A DNA stretch of 64,000 nucleotides from Actinocatenispora rupis (lineage in GTDB: Bacteria; Actinomycetota; Actinomycetes; Mycobacteriales; Micromonosporaceae). The notes below the pieces were generated by a model. The model did no database searches. It worked only from the letters and a program-made list of their open reading frames with translations, and was not told where the DNA came from. The stretch's first letter is position 1; each line of letters opens with the position of its first letter. The stretch is taken from positions 124,001 to 188,000 of the forward strand of contig NZ_BOMB01000010.1 of NCBI RefSeq assembly GCF_016861975.1, written 5' to 3'. Below, in pieces: positions 26,237 to 34,652 of the stretch. The translations under genes were made by a program, and so were the position numbers.

Positions 26237-27511
26237 ATGCAGAAGCGTACGGTGCGGCAGTTGCGGGTGGTCGTGACGGCGGAGGACCACGACGAGGCGG
26301 TGACCCTGTTCCGGGACGTACTCGGTCTTCCCGAGGAGGCGGCGTACGAGGGGGACGGGGACGCGCGGGTCGTCATCCTCGACGCCGGCCGCGCCACGCT
26401 GGAGCTGGCCAACCCGGCGCAGCGGGACATGATCGACCGGGTGGAGGTCGGGCACGCCGACAGCCCGCACATCCGGCTCGCCTTCGAGGTACCGGACGCG
26501 GCCGCGGCGACCGAGGCGCTCACCGGCGGCGGCGCGCGGCTCGTCGCCCCGCCGACGCGTACGCCGTGGGAGTCGTTGAACGCGCGGCTGGCGACGGCCG
26601 GCGACCTGTCCGTGACGGTGTTCCAGGAGCTGGCGGGCGGCGGCGACGTGCCGTTCGCGATGGTGGACGTGTTCGGCGCGGAACCGTTGTCCGGCAACCC
26701 GCTCGCGGTGGTCGACCTGACCGCCGCGACCGACGCCGACGACGCGTGGCTGTCCGCGGTGGCGCGGGAGTTCAACCAGGCGGAGACCACGTTCGTGCTC
26801 CCCGGTACGGACGGCGCGGACCGGGTGCTGCGGTCGTTCACCCGCGGCGGCCAGGAGGTGTACGGCGCGGGCCACAACGCGCTCGGCGCCTGGTGGTGGC
26901 TGCTGGACTCCGGCCGCGTCGACGCCACGCCCGGTACGGATCTGGTCCAGCGGATCGGCGACCGCAACCTCGTGGTGCACGTACGGGACGGGGGATGGCT
27001 CGCGATGCGGCAGGAGCCGGCCCGGTTCGGCGCGACCGGCGACGCCGCGACCGTCGCGCCGCCGCTCGGGCTGCCCGCCGGCGACCTGCTCGACACGCCG
27101 GCGCCGCAGGTGGTGGACACCGGCGCGGGGCACCTGATGGTGCTCGCCGCGACCCGGGAGGCGGTGTCTGCGGCCGACCCGGATCCGGCGCGGCTGGTCG
27201 AGATCACCGGCCGGCTCGGCGCCGAGGGCGTCTACCTGGTCTGGCTCGACCCGGCGGGCGAGGCGCACGCGCGGTTCTTCAACCCGGGCATGGGGCTCGC
27301 CGAGGACTCCGCGACCGGTACGGCCGCCGGTCCGCTCGCCGCGTACCTGCGCCGCGCCGGGCTGCTCGCCGCGGGCGCCGACCTGGTCGTACGCCAGGGG
27401 GCGGACATGGGGCGGCCGAGCACGCTGCGCGTCACGCTGTCCGACGACCTGGTACCGACGCTCGCCGGCCGGGGCGTCACGACCATGACAGGCTCCCTGC
27501 GGCGGCGCTGA
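26237..27511 (+). CDS. VOC domain-PhzF domain fusion protein
   Basis: 424 residues. Residues ~1-130 are a glyoxalase/bleomycin-resistance (VOC) domain (LRVVVTAEDHDEAVTLFRDVLGLPEE, then ARLVAPPTRTPWESLNARL...VTVFQEL). Residues ~140-424 are a PhzF-family domain of the diaminopimelate-epimerase fold: FAMVDVFGAEPLSGNPLAVV, FNQAETTFVLP (with the family's catalytic-position Glu), GAGHNALGAWW, and EDSATGTAAGPLAAYL near the end. PhzF proteins isomerise small hydrophobic acids; VOC domains bind metals and small ligands. Each domain is complete, so a two-step or ligand-regulated enzyme is possible. Substrate unknown. The gene is between unrelated neighbours. Confidence 0.88.
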   Translation: MQKRTVRQLRVVVTAEDHDEAVTLFRDVLGLPEEAAYEGDGDARVVILDAGRATLELANPAQRDMIDRVEVGHADSPHIRLAFEVPDAAAATEALTGGGARLVAPPTRTPWESLNARLATAGDLSVTVFQELAGGGDVPFAMVDVFGAEPLSGNPLAVVDLTAATDADDAWLSAVAREFNQAETTFVLPGTDGADRVLRSFTRGGQEVYGAGHNALGAWWWLLDSGRVDATPGTDLVQRIGDRNLVVHVRDGGWLAMRQEPARFGATGDAATVAPPLGLPAGDLLDTPAPQVVDTGAGHLMVLAATREAVSAADPDPARLVEITGRLGAEGVYLVWLDPAGEAHARFFNPGMGLAEDSATGTAAGPLAAYLRRAGLLAAGADLVVRQGADMGRPSTLRVTLSDDLVPTLAGRGVTTMTGSLRRR

Positions 27512-27556
27512 TCCGGTTACCGTGAGCCCGGGGACCATGATCACTAGGAGGCGGAC

Positions 27557-28381
27557 ATGGCGACGGGTGCAGACCACCACGGGCCACGCGAGGTGTCGCA
27601 CGAGGACCTGCCGAACGCGGCGCGGGCGTACGACTACTTCCTCGGCGGGTCGTCGAACTTCGCCGCGGACCGCGCGTTCGCCGAGCAGGTACTCACGATC
27701 GCGCCGTCGGTGCCGGCGGTGACCCGGCTGAACCGGTCGTTCCTGCGCCGGGTGGTGCGCTACTACCTCGACCAGGGGATCACGCAGTTCCTCGACCTCG
27801 GCTCGGGCATCCCGACGGCCGGCAACGTGCACGAGATCGCCGAGAAGCGCGTACCGGACGCCCGTGTGGTGTACGTGGACTACGAGCCGGTGGCGTACGC
27901 GCACGCCCGCGCGATGCTCGACGACAACCCGCACGCGACGATCGTGCACGCCGACCTGCGGGACGCCGCGGCCGTGCTGGACCACCCGGACACGCAGGCG
28001 ATGCTGGACTTCGACCGGCCGATCGGGCTGCTGATGGTCGGTGTGCTGCTGTTCATCGCCGACGAGGACCACCCGCGCGAGCTGATCGCCCGGTACGTCG
28101 AGCGGCTCGCGCCGGGCAGCCTGGTGGCGGTGTCGCACATCGCCAGCGACCGCGCGGACGAGACGCTGCGCGCCGAGGTCGACCGCCTCGTCGGGGCGTA
28201 CGAGCAGGCCAACGAGCACGTCTACGTGCGGTCGTACGACGAGATGCTGCCGTGGTTCGACGGCATGACGCTGGTGGATCCGGGCTTCGTGCTGCTGCCG
28301 GACTGGCATCCCGACAACGACGACGAGCGCGGCGTGCCGGCCCGGACCCTCGGCTACGGCGGGGTCGCCCGCGTCGGCTGA
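27557..28381 (+). CDS. DUF574-type SAM-dependent methyltransferase
   Basis: 274 residues. N-terminal hallmark PNAARAYDYFLGGSSNFAADR, then a Rossmann SAM site FLDLGSGIPTAGNVHEIA, VYVDYEPVAYAHAR and VLLFIADEDHP. This actinomycete-specific family (Methyltransf_19) is highly multiplied in Streptomyces and relatives; substrates are mostly unknown. The ATG has AGGAGG upstream; TACCGT at 27518-27523 may be its -10 box. Its last 28 nt overlap the convergent DUF3995-like gene. Confidence 0.93.
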   Translation: MATGADHHGPREVSHEDLPNAARAYDYFLGGSSNFAADRAFAEQVLTIAPSVPAVTRLNRSFLRRVVRYYLDQGITQFLDLGSGIPTAGNVHEIAEKRVPDARVVYVDYEPVAYAHARAMLDDNPHATIVHADLRDAAAVLDHPDTQAMLDFDRPIGLLMVGVLLFIADEDHPRELIARYVERLAPGSLVAVSHIASDRADETLRAEVDRLVGAYEQANEHVYVRSYDEMLPWFDGMTLVDPGFVLLPDWHPDNDDERGVPARTLGYGGVARVG

Positions 28382-28869
28382 GGCGTCCGGCACCGGAACC
28401 CGAGCAGGGCGAACAGCAGCGCGCCGACGGTGAAGTACGCGTCCGTCGCGCGGCCGGACCAGAGTTCGGCCGCGGACGGGCGCGCCGTGCCGGTCACGTC
28501 CGCGATCGACATGCCGGTGAGTCCGCCGGCCGCGCCGCCCGCCCGCAGCAGGTCGTCCACCAGCCCGGCCCCGCCGCGTACGGCGAGGACGACCGCGCCG
28601 GTCCACACGACCACGGCCGCGATCCGGCGCGGCACGCCCCGGGCCCGCGCGACCGCCAGGCACGCCGCCGCGCCGACCGGAAACGCCGCCACCACGCCGA
28701 TCTCGAACACCCAACCCCCCACCGACCCGGGTACGAGCGGCGGCAGGTCACCGGCGCGGCCGAGCTGGCCGCCCGCGTACCAGTAGACGTGGGCGGCGAG
28801 GAACGCGACGACCCACCCGAACGCCACCCACGCCGTACCGGTGGCCCGGACCGCCTGCCGCACCGTCAT
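28354..28869 (-). CDS. DUF3995-like four-helix membrane protein
   Basis: 171 residues with four hydrophobic helices (WVAFGWVVAFLAAHVYWYAGG, WVFEIGVVAAFPVGAAACLAVA, AAVVVWTGAVVLAVRGGAGLV, AYFTVGALLFALLGF). Its ATG overlaps the stop of the sigma-factor gene by 4 nt (ATGA), so it is the third gene of the ECF41 operon. Role unknown; it could sense or be protected by the stress that activates the sigma factor. The 3' end overlaps the convergent methyltransferase gene. Confidence 0.85.
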   Translation of the reverse strand: MTVRQAVRATGTAWVAFGWVVAFLAAHVYWYAGGQLGRAGDLPPLVPGSVGGWVFEIGVVAAFPVGAAACLAVARARGVPRRIAAVVVWTGAVVLAVRGGAGLVDDLLRAGGAAGGLTGMSIADVTGTARPSAAELWSGRATDAYFTVGALLFALLGFRCRTPQPTRATPP

Positions 28870-29789
28870 TCCGTGGTACGGCGGGCCTCGACCGCCGCGT
28901 GCACGAACGCCCAGGCGTCGGCGACCGGGCCGACGTGCGCGAGCTTGTCCGGGTTGATCACCGTACGGATCGTCTGGACCTGGCCCTCGCGGATGTCGAG
29001 CGACCAGATGTTGAGGACCCGGCCGTCCCGGTCCCGGAAGATGGCGCCGGGCTGGCCGTTCACCTCGTGCGGCTCCACCGAGCCGCCGAGTTCGACGAAC
29101 GGCGCGACGAACAGGGCGAGCAGCCGCGCCACGTTCCGCGCGCCCGACACGCCCCGGCCCCACTGCGGCGCCTTGCCGCCGCTGTCGCCGACCATCCGTA
29201 CGTCCGCGGCGAGCAGTTCCCGCAGCCGGTCCATGTCACCGTCCCGGAAGGCGTCGAAGAACGAGCCGGCGAGCGCCTCCCGTTCCCGCCGGTCGACCTC
29301 GAAGCGGGGCGCGCCCTTGGCCATGTGCCGCCGGGCGCGGGCGGCGAGCTGCCGGCACGCCGCCTCCGACCGGCCCACCGCCGCCGCGACCGCCGGTACG
29401 TCGAAGCCGAACACCTCGCGCAGCACGAACACCGCGCGTTCCAGCGGGCTGAGCCGTTCGAGCAGCAGCAGCGCCGCCATGGACACCGAGTCGGCCAGTT
29501 CCGCCGAGCGTTCCGGATCCTCGTACGGGTCGGCGAGCAGCGGCTCCGGGAACCACGTCCCCACGTACTCCTCGCGCCGCACCCGCGCCGAGCGCAGTAC
29601 GTCGATCGAGATGCGGGTGACCACCGCGGACAGGAACGCCCGCGGCGACGCCACCTCGGCCGTCGTGCCGGCGTACCGCAGCCAGGTCTCCTGCACGGCG
29701 TCCTCGGCCTCCCCGACACTGCCCAGGATCCGGTACGCGATCGAGAACAGCAGCGGCCGCAGCTGCTCGAACTCCTCGTCCCGGCTCAC
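28866..29789 (-). CDS. sigJ: ECF41/SigJ-type RNA polymerase sigma factor
   Basis: 307 residues. Sigma2 (~5-75: LLFSIAYRILGSVGEAEDAVQETWLR) and sigma4 (~110-165: LSPLERAVFVLREVFGFDVPAVAAAVGRSEAACRQ) are followed by a SnoaL-like C-terminal domain. The ECF41 marker motifs are present: FPEPL between the sigma domains (WLPEP type), DSGGK in the C-terminal domain (DGGGK type) and NPDKL near the end. In this group the fused domain, not an anti-sigma factor, controls activity. GTG start with GGAGGAG upstream, overlapping the epimerase stop. An exact ECF41 promoter precedes the operon, implying autoregulation. Confidence 0.95.
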   Translation of the reverse strand: MSRDEEFEQLRPLLFSIAYRILGSVGEAEDAVQETWLRYAGTTAEVASPRAFLSAVVTRISIDVLRSARVRREEYVGTWFPEPLLADPYEDPERSAELADSVSMAALLLLERLSPLERAVFVLREVFGFDVPAVAAAVGRSEAACRQLAARARRHMAKGAPRFEVDRREREALAGSFFDAFRDGDMDRLRELLAADVRMVGDSGGKAPQWGRGVSGARNVARLLALFVAPFVELGGSVEPHEVNGQPGAIFRDRDGRVLNIWSLDIREGQVQTIRTVINPDKLAHVGPVADAWAFVHAAVEARRTTE

Positions 29790-30718
29790 GCCAGCTCCTC
29801 CCGGAATCCCTGCCGCCACGACGGGTGGCGTGGCCGCCAGCCGAGGTCGCGCTTCGCCCTGGCGTTGCTGAACGCGCGCCCGGTCGTCATCATCACCACC
29901 GCCTGGTCGCCGGCGAGCAGGCGGCCCAGCCAGACCGGGATCCGCATCGGTCGCTTCGCCCCGGCGCAGCGCGCCAGCCAGGGCAGCCACTCGCTGGCCG
30001 GCGCCGGCTCGTCGTCGACGATGTTGTACACCCCGGTCGCCTTCTGCTCCACGGCGAGCACGGTGGCCTCGGCGGCGTCGTCCAGGTGCACCCACGAGCT
30101 GTACCCGGTGCCCCGCCCGATCAGCGGGTACTGCCGCTTGCGTACGAGGGCGACCTGGTCGTCGATGGCGCCGGGACCGTAGAACGCGCCATACCGGAGG
30201 ACCGCGCCGCCGGCGGCGAGGACGAGGTCCTCGATGCGCGACAGCACCGCGAGCCCCGGGTACGACGCGGTGCCCGGCATCAGGTTCAGCGGGTCCTCCT
30301 CGGTCTTCACCCAGCCGCCGCCGGCCGTGCCGTTCCAGCTCGCGTACCCCTGTGCGACGACGTGTCCGACGCCCGCGGACCGGGCCGCGGCCAGCAGGTT
30401 GTCGGTGCCCTCGGCGCGCAGCCGGTTGGTCGCGGCGAACCAGCGGTCCGGGTGCTTGATGTCCGGCTTGCCGGCGTGCGTCGGCGAGATCGCCGTCATC
30501 TGGTGTACGAGCACGTCCGGGCGCGCCGCTTCGACCGCCCCGCGTACGGACGCGGCGTCGAGGCCGTCCATCACCACGCCCTCGGCGCCGAGGTCCGCGA
30601 GCAGCCCGAGCTTGCCCGGGCCGGTGGTCGTCGCCGTCACCTGATGGCCGCGCGCCACGAGCTGCGGCACCAGCCGCCGCCCCAGTACGCCGCTGCCGCC
30701 CGCCACGAAGACCCGCAC
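29786..30718 (-). CDS. NAD(P)-dependent epimerase/oxidoreductase of ECF41 operon
   Basis: 310 residues, extended-SDR type: VAGGSGVLGRRLVPQLVARGHQV, QGYASWN in place of the catalytic serine region, and HLDDAAEATVLAVE. A canonical YxxxK is not evident at the usual position, so it may bind a nucleotide cofactor without classical SDR chemistry. ECF41 sigma genes are typically linked to one of three protein types, one being such epimerases; this fits. GTG at 30718 is chosen because GGGAGGG lies just upstream; an ATG 30 nt earlier has no ribosome-binding site. Confidence 0.88.
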   Translation of the reverse strand: MRVFVAGGSGVLGRRLVPQLVARGHQVTATTTGPGKLGLLADLGAEGVVMDGLDAASVRGAVEAARPDVLVHQMTAISPTHAGKPDIKHPDRWFAATNRLRAEGTDNLLAAARSAGVGHVVAQGYASWNGTAGGGWVKTEEDPLNLMPGTASYPGLAVLSRIEDLVLAAGGAVLRYGAFYGPGAIDDQVALVRKRQYPLIGRGTGYSSWVHLDDAAEATVLAVEQKATGVYNIVDDEPAPASEWLPWLARCAGAKRPMRIPVWLGRLLAGDQAVVMMTTGRAFSNARAKRDLGWRPRHPSWRQGFREELA

Positions 30719-30754
30719 GTCGCCCTCCCTGTCCCGGTACCCCGTCATGCACAG

Positions 30755-30781
30755 GACGAGAGACCCACCCCAGCTGTGACA
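30755..30781 (-). promoter_or_regulatory. ECF41-type promoter TGTCACA-N16-CGTC
   Basis: On the minus strand TGTCACA (30775-30781) and CGTC (30755-30758) are separated by exactly 16 nt. This matches the target promoter known for ECF41 sigma factors. It lies 37 nt before the epimerase start, so the operon is probably driven by its own sigma factor. Confidence 0.85.
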
Positions 30782-30792
30782 TCGGCGGGCTT

Positions 30793-30822
30793 TTGCTTTT
30801 CGGTATAGACCAGTATTAGGAT
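30793..30822 (+). promoter_or_regulatory. Promoter with dre-like operator for amino-sugar operon
   Basis: TTGCTT (-35, 30793-30798), 18 nt, TAGGAT (-10, 30817-30822), then 7 nt to the GTG start: a leaderless transcript. Between the boxes lies TTCGGTATAGACCAGT (30799-30814). Its right half AGACCAGT and overall GGTATAGACC palindrome resemble the dre sites bound by DasR/NagR GntR-family regulators. A GntR/UTRA regulator is the last gene of the operon. Confidence 0.75.
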
Positions 30823-30829
30823 CGGCCGC

Positions 30830-31753
30830 GTGACGGAACGGGTGGACGTGGCGGTCGACGCCGGGCAGACCGGGGTGCGTCTCGCGCTCGCCCGCGGCGG
30901 CCGGCCCGTCGCCCAGGTGTCCGGCCCCGGCCTGCGGTACGGGCACGGCGACGGGCCGGCGCGCGCGGTGCTCGACGCGTTCGGTGCGCTGCGCGCGGGG
31001 CTGCCGCCGGACGGACCGGTCGGGACCGTGTGCGTCGGCCTGACCAGCGTCCTCGGCGCCGACGGGGAGTACGAGTCGCTCGCCGCCGGCCTGCTGGAGC
31101 GCTTCGCCGCCGACCGTGTCGTACTGACCGGCGACGTGGTGACCGCGCACGCGGGTGCGCTCGGCGCCCGGCCGGGGGTGGTGCTGGCGGCGGGCACCGG
31201 CGCGATCGCCCTCGGCGTACGGGCGGACGGGCGGCACCGGCAGGTCGACGGCTGGGGCCACCTGTACGGGGACGCCGGCGGCGGGTTCTGGATCGGCCGG
31301 CACGGCCTGGACGCGGCGATGCGCGGGCACGACGGCCGGGCGCCGGCGGGCGCGTTGAGGGCACGCGCGGCGGCGGTTTTCGGCAACCTCGGCGACCTGG
31401 CCGAGCGGCTGTACCCGGACGGCGACGCGGTGGCGCGGATCGCCGCCTTCGCCCGGGACGTACTGGAGCTGGCGGAGGTGGACGCGGTGGCGGCGGAGAT
31501 CGCGGACCGGGCGGCGGCGGAGCTGGCCGGTACGGTGACGGCGGCGGGTGCGGCGGGCTCGGACGTGTCGTGGACCGGGCGGCTGCTCGGCGACGACGGG
31601 TTGCGGCGCCGGTTCGCGGCGGCGCTGGCGGACCGGGCGCCGACCGCGCGGCTGCGTACGCCCGACGCGGACGGGCTGACGGGTGCGGCATGCCTGGCCG
31701 CGGCCGACGACCTCGCACCGTACGCGGGACTGTGCCGGGTGCGTACGCGATGA
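30830..31753 (+). CDS. BadF/BcrA-type ATPase, N-acetylglucosamine-kinase-like
   Basis: 307 residues of the ASKHA kinase fold: phosphate-1 DAGQTGVRLALA, VGLTSVL, phosphate-2 LAAGTGAIALG, and GWGHLYGDAGGGFWIGRHGLDAAM, the segment shared with N-acetylglucosamine kinases. It probably phosphorylates an amino sugar. The GTG start sits 7 nt after a -10 box, so the message is leaderless. It is the first of four coupled genes ending in a GntR/UTRA regulator, and its stop overlaps the next start (ATGA). The sugar is inferred from family and regulator type. Confidence 0.88.
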   Translation: MTERVDVAVDAGQTGVRLALARGGRPVAQVSGPGLRYGHGDGPARAVLDAFGALRAGLPPDGPVGTVCVGLTSVLGADGEYESLAAGLLERFAADRVVLTGDVVTAHAGALGARPGVVLAAGTGAIALGVRADGRHRQVDGWGHLYGDAGGGFWIGRHGLDAAMRGHDGRAPAGALRARAAAVFGNLGDLAERLYPDGDAVARIAAFARDVLELAEVDAVAAEIADRAAAELAGTVTAAGAAGSDVSWTGRLLGDDGLRRRFAAALADRAPTARLRTPDADGLTGAACLAAADDLAPYAGLCRVRTR

Positions 31754-32994
31754 GGGTGGGCTTCGGTCAGGTGGTGCTGCCGGTGCCGACCGGCACCCCG
31801 ATGGGCGGCTACGCGTTCCGCGACGGCACGTCCGACGGCGTCCTCGACGACCTCCGCGTCACCGCGATCACCTGGTACGACGGGGATCGCCGGGTCGCGC
31901 TCGCGCTCGTCGACGTGGTGTGCGTGAACGCCGACCTGTGCCGGGCGGCGCGCGCCGCGGTACCGGACGTGGACGTGCTGTGGGTGGCGGCGAGCCACAC
32001 GCACGCCGGGCCGGAGACCGGTTGCGTACCGGGGGGTGCGGCGACGCCGGAGCCGTGGCGCGCGGAGCTGACCGCCCGCATCGTCGCCGCCGTCGCGGCG
32101 GCCCGGCGCACCGAACGGGACGCCGACGGCCTCGCGTACGCGGGGCAGCTGCGCGGCGTCGGCTCGGTGCGCAGCCACGTCACCGGCACCCCGGCGGTAC
32201 CGCTGGACGTGGTGGAGGTGGTCGCCGCGGGCCGGCGCGTCGGCGTACTGGCGGTGCTGCCGGTCCATCCGACGGTGCTGCCGGCCGCCAACCTGGGCGT
32301 CAGCGCGGACCTGACCGGCGCCGTACGGCGGGCGCTGGCCGACCGGTTCGGCGCCGGCACGTGGGTGGCGGTGGCGACCGGCGCGGCCGGCGACATCAGT
32401 ACCCGGCATGCCCGGCAGGGCCAGGATCAGCGGGAACTCGCCCGGCTCGGTGGCGTGGCCGCGGACCGGTGCGTCGAGCTGCTGGCCGGTACGGGCCGGC
32501 CGGCGTGGTCCGCGGGCAGCCGCCTGGACACCCGGTCGGCGACGGTACGGCTGGCGCCGAAGCCCCGTACCGACACCGCCGCGGTGCTGGACGGCGCGGC
32601 CGGCGCGCTCGCCGCGGCCCGTACCGGCGGGGACGAGGCGGCGGCCCGGGTCGCGGCCGGGAACCTGGACGGCGCGCGCTTCGCCGCCGAGTACGGGACG
32701 GGTGGCGCGGCGGTCGACGCCGAGGTGGGCGCCTGGCGGATCGGCCGGCTCGCCGTCGCCGCGCTGCCCGGCGAACCCTTCCTCGCCCTGGCCGACCGGG
32801 TACGCGCGGACCGGCCGGCGCCCACCCTGGTACTCGGCTACGCCAACGCGTACCCGGGCTACCTGCCCACGTCCGACGCGTACCGGACGGACCAGTACGA
32901 GGTGCTGGTCTCGGCCGTGGCGGCCGGTGGCGGCGAACGGCTCGCCGACCGCGCCGCCGACCTCATCGCAGATCTCGACGGGAGTGCCCAGTGA
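31750..32994 (+). CDS. Neutral ceramidase-like amidohydrolase, cytoplasmic
   Basis: 414 residues resembling the N-terminal catalytic domain of neutral/alkaline ceramidases: FGQVVLPVPTGTPMGGYAFR at the start, VCVNADLC, the metal-ligand motif ASHTHAGPE, VLPVHPTVLP, and GAAGDIST, the segment carrying the family's nucleophilic Ser. It is much shorter than full ceramidases (~650+) and lacks a signal peptide and the C-terminal Ig-like domain. In this operon an N-deacylase acting on an acylated or acetylated amino sugar is more plausible than ceramide hydrolysis (inference). ATG overlaps the kinase stop; its stop overlaps the SIS start. Confidence 0.8.
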   Translation: MRVGFGQVVLPVPTGTPMGGYAFRDGTSDGVLDDLRVTAITWYDGDRRVALALVDVVCVNADLCRAARAAVPDVDVLWVAASHTHAGPETGCVPGGAATPEPWRAELTARIVAAVAAARRTERDADGLAYAGQLRGVGSVRSHVTGTPAVPLDVVEVVAAGRRVGVLAVLPVHPTVLPAANLGVSADLTGAVRRALADRFGAGTWVAVATGAAGDISTRHARQGQDQRELARLGGVAADRCVELLAGTGRPAWSAGSRLDTRSATVRLAPKPRTDTAAVLDGAAGALAAARTGGDEAAARVAAGNLDGARFAAEYGTGGAAVDAEVGAWRIGRLAVAALPGEPFLALADRVRADRPAPTLVLGYANAYPGYLPTSDAYRTDQYEVLVSAVAAGGGERLADRAADLIADLDGSAQ

Positions 32995-33743
32995 CCGGTC
33001 AGGACGAGTACGCCCAGGTGGCCCGGGAGGCCGTCGACCGTCTCGTGACGACGCAACGCGACGCGATCTCCCGCGCCGGCGCGATCGTCACCGAGGCACT
33101 CCTGGCCGGCGGCGTCATCCAGGCGTACGGGACGGGCCACTCCCGCGCGGTGGCCCTGGAACTCGTCGGCCGCGCGGGCGGCCTGGTCCCGGCGAACCAG
33201 CTCGCCATCCGCGACCTGGTCTACTACGGCGACACGCCCGCCGCCGACATCCTCGACCCGCACCTGGAACGCTCGCCCGAGGTGGCCGACCGGGTCTGGT
33301 CATTGGCCGACATCCGGCCCGCCGACGTGTTCGTCATCGCGTCGAACTCGGGCGGCAACGGCGCGATCGTCGAGATGGCGCGGCTCGCCGGCGAGCGCGG
33401 GCACCGCGTCGTCGCGATCACGTCCGTCGCGCACACCGGCCGGATCACGCCGCGGCACCCGAGCGGGCAGCGGCTCGCCGACCTGGCCGACGTGGTGATC
33501 GACAACGGCGCGCCGTACGGGGACGCGGCCGTACCGCTGCCGGACGGGGACGCGTTCGGGCCGCTGTCCAACCTGACCGGCATCCTCGCCGCGAACCTGC
33601 TCGTCGCCGACGTGATCGGCCGGTACCTCGCGGCCGGCTCCCCGCCGCCGCTGTTCCGTTCCGCGAACACGCCGGGCAACGACGGCCACAACGACGCCCT
33701 GCTCGACCGGTACGGTGCGCGGGTCCGGCTCGGCGACGCCTGA
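32991..33743 (+). CDS. SIS-domain sugar-phosphate-binding protein
   Basis: 250 residues: GGVIQAYGTGHSRAVALELVGRAGG and VFVIASNSGGNGAIVEMARLAGERGHRVVAITS form the sugar isomerase (SIS) fold with a Ser/Thr-rich phosphosugar site. It resembles the UPF0309/MurQ-like group: isomerase, deaminase or etherase acting on a phosphorylated amino sugar. GTG start overlaps the preceding stop (GTGA), so it is coupled to the ceramidase-like gene. Confidence 0.9.
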   Translation: MTGQDEYAQVAREAVDRLVTTQRDAISRAGAIVTEALLAGGVIQAYGTGHSRAVALELVGRAGGLVPANQLAIRDLVYYGDTPAADILDPHLERSPEVADRVWSLADIRPADVFVIASNSGGNGAIVEMARLAGERGHRVVAITSVAHTGRITPRHPSGQRLADLADVVIDNGAPYGDAAVPLPDGDAFGPLSNLTGILAANLLVADVIGRYLAAGSPPPLFRSANTPGNDGHNDALLDRYGARVRLGDA

Positions 33744-33762
33744 CATCCAGGACCGGAGGACC

Positions 33763-34527
33763 ATGGCACGCACCCGACACGACACGTTCCCCGCCGTGGG
33801 GCTTCCGGCGGAGTTCGACGACGGCCGCGCCAAGGGCCCCCAGGTACGCGAGGCGTTGGAGGCGATGGTCGCCGGCCTCGACCCGGGCACGCTGCTGCCG
33901 TCCGAACGGTCCATCGCGGACCGCTTCCGGGTCGCCCGGATGACCGTCCGCAACGAGGTGAACGACCTGGTCGCCCGCGGTCTGGTACGCCGGGTCAAGG
34001 GCGCCGGCACGTTCGTGGCCGAGCCGCGCGTCGCGCACGGCACCACGACCGGGTCGTTCAGCCACGACATGCGCTCGCGCGGGCTGACCCCCGGGTCGCG
34101 GCTCGTCGCCGTCCGGGAGCGCCCCGCCACCGCGCTGCTCGCCGACCGGCTCGGCCTGGCCGAGTCCGACCCCGTCGTCGAACTCCACCGGGTACGTACC
34201 GCGGACGGGGTGCCGATGGCCGTCGAGTACACGCACCTGTCGGGGGTACGGTTCCCGGGGCTGGCCGGGCTCGCCGCCGACGACTGGTCGCTGTACGAGA
34301 CGCTCGCCGAGCGGTGGGGTGTGCGCGTCGCCACCGCCACGCACCGGGTGTCGGCGGTCGCGCTGGACGGCACCGACGCCGGGCTGCTCGGCGTACCGGT
34401 GGGGCTGCCGTCGTTCGCCGTCGAACGCACCGCGCTGGACGCCGCCGGCGGTGTCGTCGAGTGGGGCCGCTCCCGCTACCGCGGCGACCGGTACGACGTG
34501 GTGTTCGCCGTCCAGTCGCCGTCCTGA
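33763..34527 (+). CDS. GntR-family regulator with UTRA domain (HutC/DasR subfamily)
   Basis: 254 residues. Winged helix ~25-95 (LLPSERSIADRFRVARMTVRNEVNDLVARGLVRRVKGAGTFVAEP), then a UTRA ligand domain (~105-250: LAESDPVVELHRVRTADGVPMAVEYTHL, GVPVGLPSFAVERTALDAAG). UTRA proteins of this branch sense phosphorylated amino sugars. RBS CGGAGGA. The dre-like palindrome in the operon promoter is the obvious target, giving substrate-induced autoregulation of the four genes. Confidence 0.93.
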   Translation: MARTRHDTFPAVGLPAEFDDGRAKGPQVREALEAMVAGLDPGTLLPSERSIADRFRVARMTVRNEVNDLVARGLVRRVKGAGTFVAEPRVAHGTTTGSFSHDMRSRGLTPGSRLVAVRERPATALLADRLGLAESDPVVELHRVRTADGVPMAVEYTHLSGVRFPGLAGLAADDWSLYETLAERWGVRVATATHRVSAVALDGTDAGLLGVPVGLPSFAVERTALDAAGGVVEWGRSRYRGDRYDVVFAVQSPS

Positions 34528-34615
34528 CGCCGCTGCCGGCCCGGACGGTACGCCGTGACGCTGCCGGCCCGGACCGTCCGGCACGACGCTGCCGGCCGGA
34601 CGGTGCGCCACGATG
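34526..34615. repeat. ~28-bp degenerate tandem repeat, three copies
   Basis: Three consecutive units of the form GACGCTGCCGGCCCGGACGGTACGCC, with substitutions, fill the gap after the GntR gene. Possible transcription-stop function is not apparent. Confidence 0.7.
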
Positions 34616-34640
34616 GTGCTGGTCAGGGGCGTGCCGCTGG

Positions 34641-34646
34641 CATACT
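34641..34646 (+). promoter_or_regulatory. -10 box of leaderless DinB-like gene
   Basis: CATACT followed by 6 nt and ATG at 34653. Confidence 0.55.
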
Positions 34647-34652
34647 GCCGGG

